Assembly: GCA_029532415.1 (NCBI GenBank)
Contig: JAQOTA010000071.1
Coordinates: forward strand, 2,232,001 to 2,296,000
Direction: 5' to 3'
From: Marasmius tenuissimus
Taxonomy: Eukaryota; Basidiomycota; Agaricomycetes; Agaricales; Marasmiaceae
Length of the DNA stretch: 64,000 nt
Part shown: positions 58,591 through 64,000 of the stretch, piece by piece
Layout of the letters: every line of letters begins with the position of its first letter
Numbering within the stretch: the stretch's first letter is position 1
The notes under the pieces: model-generated
Told to the model about the DNA's origin: nothing
What the model saw: only the letters and a program-made list of their open reading frames with translations
Database searches by the model: none
Position numbers and translations under genes: made by a program

Positions 58591-60311
58591 ATTTTTATAC
58601 TTAAATCGTATTGGTTTCGTACACGTGATCGCGCATGTGGCGTGATCCCACCCCGACGAAGTCTTCCTCTTGCCTACAAGCTCCTCTGCGAACGGAACGT
58701 GTCCATGACATTGGTACTATTTCTGCGACACTAGAATCCTTCAGCTTCCCGATGTCGTCCCAAAATGGACTTGAATGTCACTTTTTCCCATGGGAGTGAC
58801 TCTCAGCTGCCGTTTTCTCGACACTGGCGGACTTCATCCAATCATATCGAAGCTCCCGCTAATGCCTTGCCTTCGTCCCAAACGCCAACTCCCCGACACC
58901 GCCGTATCAGAGCTGTATCAGTGAATAGGAGCCCGTGTTCATTGTGGCGGTTCTTCTGACCCGCGTCCCCGCGCTATGCCTGGCCTACGATAGTTGGGCA
59001 TAGGGTTACTACCTCCAACCCGAGACCATCCGGTAGAAGTATGTCTGAACCATAACACTGCACAGAGCCTCGGAGTCTTCTCGGTGGACTCTAGCTTCCA
59101 ACAAGGTTGATCTTCACCTCCTCGTTTTCAGGTTAGTGAAGCAGTGGGTGGGGAATGAGCTTCTTGATAACGCACCCTTGACTGCGAGCACATTTATCCT
59201 CATTGAGGTAGGAACGCATGTTGATTCCAGCTGCGAACTCCTAGGGGATGGTCGTCTTGCCGGGCGGCTGGTATCTTCTAGACTGTCAGTGCTCGGATTG
59301 TCTTCATCACTTGACTCTCGTACCCACTTGCTATTGAATCGAGGTCGATTGCACCCACTCATGGGTTCGTTCGCACCGAGCTACTTTCCATGGTTGAGAC
59401 GATGTAGTTTTGAGACCACCAGGCAAGAGTACGCCTAGGCTAACCAAAGGCATAGTGTACATAAAACAGTCACCCTGTTGCATCATCCGAACAAATTGGT
59501 GAAGAGAGCGTGCCACACTTCCCCGAGTCAGGTACTGATTTCTCGTCCCTTCTGCGCTCTCAAGAACCATCCACTTGTGAGAGAATATGACGATGATAAA
59601 GTTGACTTCTTTCATATACTCGTCATGAGATTCAGCGCGTTTGCAATACTGTATTGAAGATCTCGCTTATCCCGAACCTTAGGTGAAGAAGTCGGAGGTC
59701 GGAGTGAGTTGAACTAGCGCCCTAGGAAGCCGGGAGCAAGCCGAAGAACGTGCGTCGGGACTCGGGAGTGGGACAGTGCCTACTTGTTCGACATAATCAC
59801 TATGTAACTCAATAAAATTTTCGGGTAAAACCAGACGAAATCCTTGATTTCTTTGGCTCTCCCGCACCTTCACTCTCCATTTCATCTGCTTTTCGCCTCT
59901 TTTTGGAGTAAAGATCTCTACCCCTAGTGGAGTTTTGCCCGCAATCCTCCAATACCAGTGCGGCCCGTTCTCCCATTCGGTTTTCTCCTCGCCTTCCAGC
60001 TAAAGTTTTACATTCAACAGCCAGGTGGTCCAGCGCTGTGGTCTCTAGCTCGCCTTTTAAACCGCCTAACCATCGCTAACGTCAACTTGAACACCACCAC
60101 CACATCCACCCTGTCCCTCACCACAGTTCCATAACAACACTCACTCTCACAACGTCATTCGCCTTCTCAGTTCTTCTGTGCTTTCTTCAGCTACACATCA
60201 GCAACTTTCTGCGCTCTCTTTTTTCGATTCAAAGCGCGTGGCGGAAGAAACACCCAGTCAGAAGCACCTCGTCGAACTTTCACGAACGCATCACCGTAAT
60301 TCGCATTCGAG
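58591..60311. other. Gene-free stretch, 1.7 kb
   Basis: Only short frames on both strands (for example 58765-58959 and 59136-59438), none with a recognisable domain or supporting splice sites. The last 300 bp are CT-rich with CACCACCACATCCACC tracts and look like the 5' leader of the Nudix gene. Confidence 0.45.
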
Positions 60312-60984
60312 ATGGGTAGCAAAGGCCGTTTGGTTCCAAGGGTCGTGTGCTGTGCTATTCCAATCGCTAGGCAAGCAGGAAAGGTTCTGGTCGTGACGAG
60401 TCGGAAGCGGCCGGAAAGTTGGGTTTGTAAGTACTCAAAATCCCTTTTTTTCCAGCGGAATTCGGGTCAGGCGCACTACGACCTATGGCGGGACGCCACC
60501 GTCACTTCCATTCATTTCATTTACTTGCTTGTTCGTCTTCAAGTTACTGATTGGGAGCCCTCGTATAACAGTGCCGAAAGGTGGATGGGAATCGTCAGAT
60601 GTGAAGTTGGAGAACGCAGCGTTGCGGGAAGCCTTTGAAGAAGGTCTCAGCCTCTCTCCCTCTGTCCGTCACCTCGTCTCCTGATTCAAATCCTTTCCCT
60701 TTGTGCTATCGCTCCATGCTTCCTTCACGCATTGTCCAACTTGGTCCTTTGCGCCAACAGCGGGTGTTCGCGGAACAATATCACGATACGTGATAACAAT
60801 ACCAACAGCCTCGGCGACGTACCACTTTTACGAACTCGACGTCGTCTCTCTAGAACAGGACTGGTTAGAACGCAACGAACGAAGAAGGGAATGGGTCGAC
60901 TACGCGGAAGCCGTACGAAGATTGGCATGGAAAGCTGAACTTTCGCAGGGCCTCCAATCATCTTCACTCGCTCCGCCTCGGTGA
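60312..60984 (+). CDS. Nudix hydrolase, diphosphoinositol-polyphosphate phosphohydrolase (Aps1/DIPP-like)
   Basis: Exons 60312-60426, 60572-60643 and 60761-60984 give 136 aa. The N-terminus MGSKGRLVPRVVCCAIPI and VLVVTSRKRPESWVLPKGGW are typical of DIPP enzymes, which hydrolyse inositol pyrophosphates and diadenosine polyphosphates. The Nudix box GX5EX7REUXEEXGU is complete: it begins GWESSD, ends REAFEEAGV, and its last two residues are supplied by exon 3. YHFYELDVVSLEQDWLE and RRREWVDYAEAVRRL follow, as in yeast Aps1. The ending QSSSLAPPR is short, without a membrane or nuclear signal. The frame is intact. Confidence 0.9.
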
Positions 60985-63900
60985 CGCAAGTCATACGGTT
61001 CTCAATCTCGACCGTACTTAGCCAGCCGCGGAACGTGCGATCTTGTGGGACGCTTCCTCCCGACTTCGTAAAATGATCAACGATTTATCATCCTGTAGAT
61101 TCATGTTACTTTACAATCACCGTCCTAACGATACCCATACACACCCCTCCCTAGCTTTCAACGTTTCATCGCACCTCTCGAGCTTTACAACCCCTTTTCT
61201 TTCCGTCCTCGTACATGCAACAGTCCGCTATCTTTGATGCATTTGTCATTCCCGAACATCAAAAGCTCAACCAACAGTAGAATCCTTTCGCCAACGTTTT
61301 ATCTCTACAACTTCATCTCATATCGTACTCTACTTTGCCAGATTTAGTATATATAGGAGCCATCGGCTGTTCTTCCTAAGGAATTTCTCATGTATATAGA
61401 CTTACCTTCCGAGCTCAGCGCAGACCGTCACTCTGGTGGAGGTGGAGCCTTGCCTGGTCCGCTCCGGATTGTTTCAGCAAGTTCTCGCGTTCGAGGCAAC
61501 CTGAAGCCCCAGGTTATCTGCATTGTGGATCATTGTCAGGCTCGCGGACCTTTTTAATGATACAATCTGTATGTTGATTATTATGTGTCGATGTCTCTCC
61601 AAGCCTTCCTTTGTGAGTCATCCTTTTACAGAGGAAGTGAGTGGTTCTGAGCAGTGAATTGCTAATACATGGCTAGGTTCAACTATGAGGATGTTGCATG
61701 ACAGCTTTGACAGGTTGAATTTTCTCAGAAAAATACAAGAGCTTAGAAGATTTAGAAGTTAGGGACTTGTTTGCACTATGCAGGGACTCACCGCTAGCAC
61801 ATCCGCACATGGTTTCCACGTGGATACCCTTTGATGCCGCCGGATAGCCCACGTTGTGTGGCGGTGCAGGTTGACCTGACGATATCGAGCCAAACAAGTC
61901 GAATTATGACGCCTCTTTTTCTCCCTCCCCTTTCTTCATTCTCGTAAACTTCCTTCAACCCTGATTAATGATTACTTGTTTCCCCTCATACCTGTCCATA
62001 TCTCAAAGTCAAGAGCCCTTACACCCTTGGAATCATCGGTGGGCTATCTCACAGGTCAGTGCTCCCGATTTCTCTACTGTCGAGAGTAACGGAATTCAAC
62101 GGATTCGCCTTTCGGGCTCAGTAAAGAGCTGAATACATTTTGCAGCTTCCGACGTAGTCACTCCGACCCTAACGGTCGGCAACGATGCGGGTCTAGCGAA
62201 CGATCGTGGTTTACAACTTCAAACTGCTCCGATTGTCTAACTTAAACCGTAAGTTGTCCAAGCGCCACTGTAGGCCACCATTCGCAGATCCTCACATTCG
62301 GAAATTCCTGTTATCGCACTCTTTCTTTGTGGCACAAATGAGAAGGTAGCCAGGGTCCTAATTCCATCGCTCACGGGACCCTCAAGATATTCAAGTTCAA
62401 ATCAACGTCGAATGTGTGGCGTGCGACCCGTTTCATGATTCATCCAGAGTCTTCGTCGTCCGGGTCCCATTTCTTAGCTCTTGTGACCATGTTGCGTTGG
62501 CGCAGCCTTCAGAAGCCGTGCGGTAAATAGGGCAACCGCGCGTTTCAAGGTGTTGGACGGCATATCCTTTCGCTCATACGTTTACGCGTACAGCAGTGCC
62601 TTCCTGGGATTCGTCTAGACTCAGAGCCCCACTGAGTCTCGTCATACCCGTTAGTCGCCTCCGATCTTCTCTCTCTCGCAAACACCACCTTTGAGCCATC
62701 TTTCCTGTCTTGCTGACTCATTGACAGGACCTGACAAAGTCTAACCTGTGTATACATGGACACATAGTGGCTTGTTGACTGTCGCTCGCGTGAGCGACGT
62801 CGTCCGTGCATATGGGATCCTATCTGGGTCACTGTGGAAACAAGGTTATAGGCTTGCTAGGATTGTCAAGGGATGATCTGTTCTTCCTGTCGTCCCAAAT
62901 ATCTCACATTCAGCGCTATCACCAGCATTCAGTATCGTCGACCCTTTCCGCCGAGTACCGAGAGCCAATCGTTAGGATCTGGAATGAAATTGACGGTCCA
63001 TCTCCAATGAATGTGATACGTTACTATGCAGTCTATCTTCTCCTTCCTCCTTCTCACGGGACGTATCTGGATGCACGGAGGTTTGGAAAGCAAGCTTCTC
63101 TGTTTTCAATAGCTATATCTGATTGTGCTATTTGCGAAACAGAAGGAATGCGGGAGCACCACTGAAGACATTATACCACTAACGACTACCTCGCGATCAG
63201 CCCCCGTCGGACGTCCTCAAATGTCAAGCGCAAATTCTGACATCTCCAATGTCAGGAACAGAGAACGCCACTGGTCTACGCCCCGGAGACGTTCTGTTAG
63301 ACACCACCCCATTCATACTGCGGAACCTCGAAACCTGTGGGGGGTACACTCAGTGAATATGGACCTGACGATGTCTTCATGGATTTTCTGGAGGCGCTTC
63401 CGAGAACTTCATTCTTGAAATGAGTGCATGAAACTCCCTGCAGGGTTAGATCTTCAGGGATTCCGGAAGCTTCGTGTTCCGCGTGTCACGGTTGAGTGGG
63501 TGAATAGGGTACAATCCGGAGTCCGATGGACGTCCCATGTTTTCGAGGTCAGATCCTTCCCCGTCCCAGTTTTCCTGTCCGTTCCACTTCGGTTGCTCCA
63601 CCAACTTCTCGCTTAAACCAAAGATGGTACGTTCAGCTGGTGCTCGCAAGAGGTTCAAAGCCTCAAAGTTTTAAAGGGATTCCTGAAGGTCCGTGTTATC
63701 CCAGCTCTACGAGAAGCAAGGATCCTCACCGTGACTCACTGGCAGAAACCTTTTCGTGGCGGTAGTTCATCTCTGTCACACCGCACATCGCACACCATAT
63801 GGGGCCGCGACAGAAATCTAACGGCGGGCGAACTCGTGCTATACACGTGGAAATCAGTTGAGCAGATTGAGCTGGATCTGCATCATGTGAACCAAACCGA

Positions 63901-64000
63901 GCCGTACTAAATGGTTCAAACTATGTCGGGTACAGTTACCAAATCGAAATAAGCGTTTTTCCACACTGACATCGACACCCCTTCGTTCAGTCGAACAACC
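60985..64000. other. Gene-free 3 kb at the right end
   Basis: No frame longer than about 120 codons, no domain, no transposase or reverse-transcriptase motif. The longest frames (62806-63165, 63125-63418) overlap in different frames and could be remnants of a lost gene, but nothing supports that. A 55-codon ORF at 61390-61557 and a frame ending in a GTGAGT donor near 61790 (-) are unconvincing. If a gene is present it is broken or starts beyond the edge. Confidence 0.45.

Noticed and set aside
61390..61557. 55-codon ORF beginning MYIDLPSEL
   Set aside because: Too short, no family, no transcript signal; could be chance.
61679..61897. Minus-strand frame ending at a GTGAGT donor, considered as a pheromone or small secreted protein exon
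   Set aside because: No CaaX end, no signal peptide and no joining exon found.
62545..63418. Cluster of medium frames considered as a retroelement relic
   Set aside because: No reverse transcriptase, integrase, transposase or terminal repeat motif seen.

Overview
The window is nuclear DNA of a filamentous basidiomycete, most likely an Agaricomycete (mushroom or wood-decay fungus). Its genes are dense and alternate between strands. They are cut by many short introns of about 48-90 nt with GT/AG ends, so most coding regions only become clear after splicing by hand. The content is typical of that group: a CBM1-GH10 xylanase, a methanol-oxidase-type alcohol oxidase, a GT90 (CAP10) glycosyltransferase, a HEN1 small-RNA methyltransferase, and a basidiomycete-type kinase-like family. 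There is no prokaryotic signal, CRISPR array, rRNA or convincing tRNA.

Region 1-24.2 kb is housekeeping: the N-terminal part of a multipass protein that is probably dolichol kinase (-), uracil-DNA glycosylase (+), a small bZIP factor (-), branchpoint-binding protein (+), the rRNA m5C methyltransferase Rcm1/NSUN5 (-), a type I DnaJ (+), P5C dehydrogenase (-), saccharolysin (-), homoaconitase (-) and Sde2 (+). A 1.9-kb stretch at 5.9-7.8 kb holds nothing I recognise.

Region 24.5-31.2 kb is the rearranged part. An intact trimethyllysine dioxygenase gene (+) is followed by a kinase-like gene (-) with a nonsense codon and a frameshift. Next comes an internally deleted copy of the 3' part of the dioxygenase gene. 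After that, a small KEE-motif gene (-) is split by a 1.0-kb element with about 82-bp terminal inverted repeats that start CACTGG and a 3-bp duplication. Removing the element and one copy of the duplication rejoins the reading frame exactly.

Region 31.4-61 kb: ATG22-like vacuolar effluxer (-), dynactin Arp10 (+), PB1-domain protein (-), a single-pass membrane protein (+), HEN1 (-), GH10 xylanase (-), BTB protein (+), GT90 (+), alcohol oxidase (+), RFC clamp-loader subunit (+), HD-domain hydrolase (-), KE4-type ZIP transporter (+) and a Nudix diphosphoinositol-phosphate hydrolase (+). The last 3 kb show no supportable gene.

Several products are mitochondrial (P5C dehydrogenase, homoaconitase, trimethyllysine dioxygenase, probably saccharolysin), but they do not form a pathway cluster. 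The most interesting structures are the gene-splitting element, the duplicated dioxygenase remnant beside a decaying kinase-like gene, and very small exons: 6 nt in DnaJ (completing its HPD motif), 6 nt in saccharolysin and 11 nt in alcohol oxidase. Exon coordinates are my own splicing of the raw sequence, not transcript evidence.
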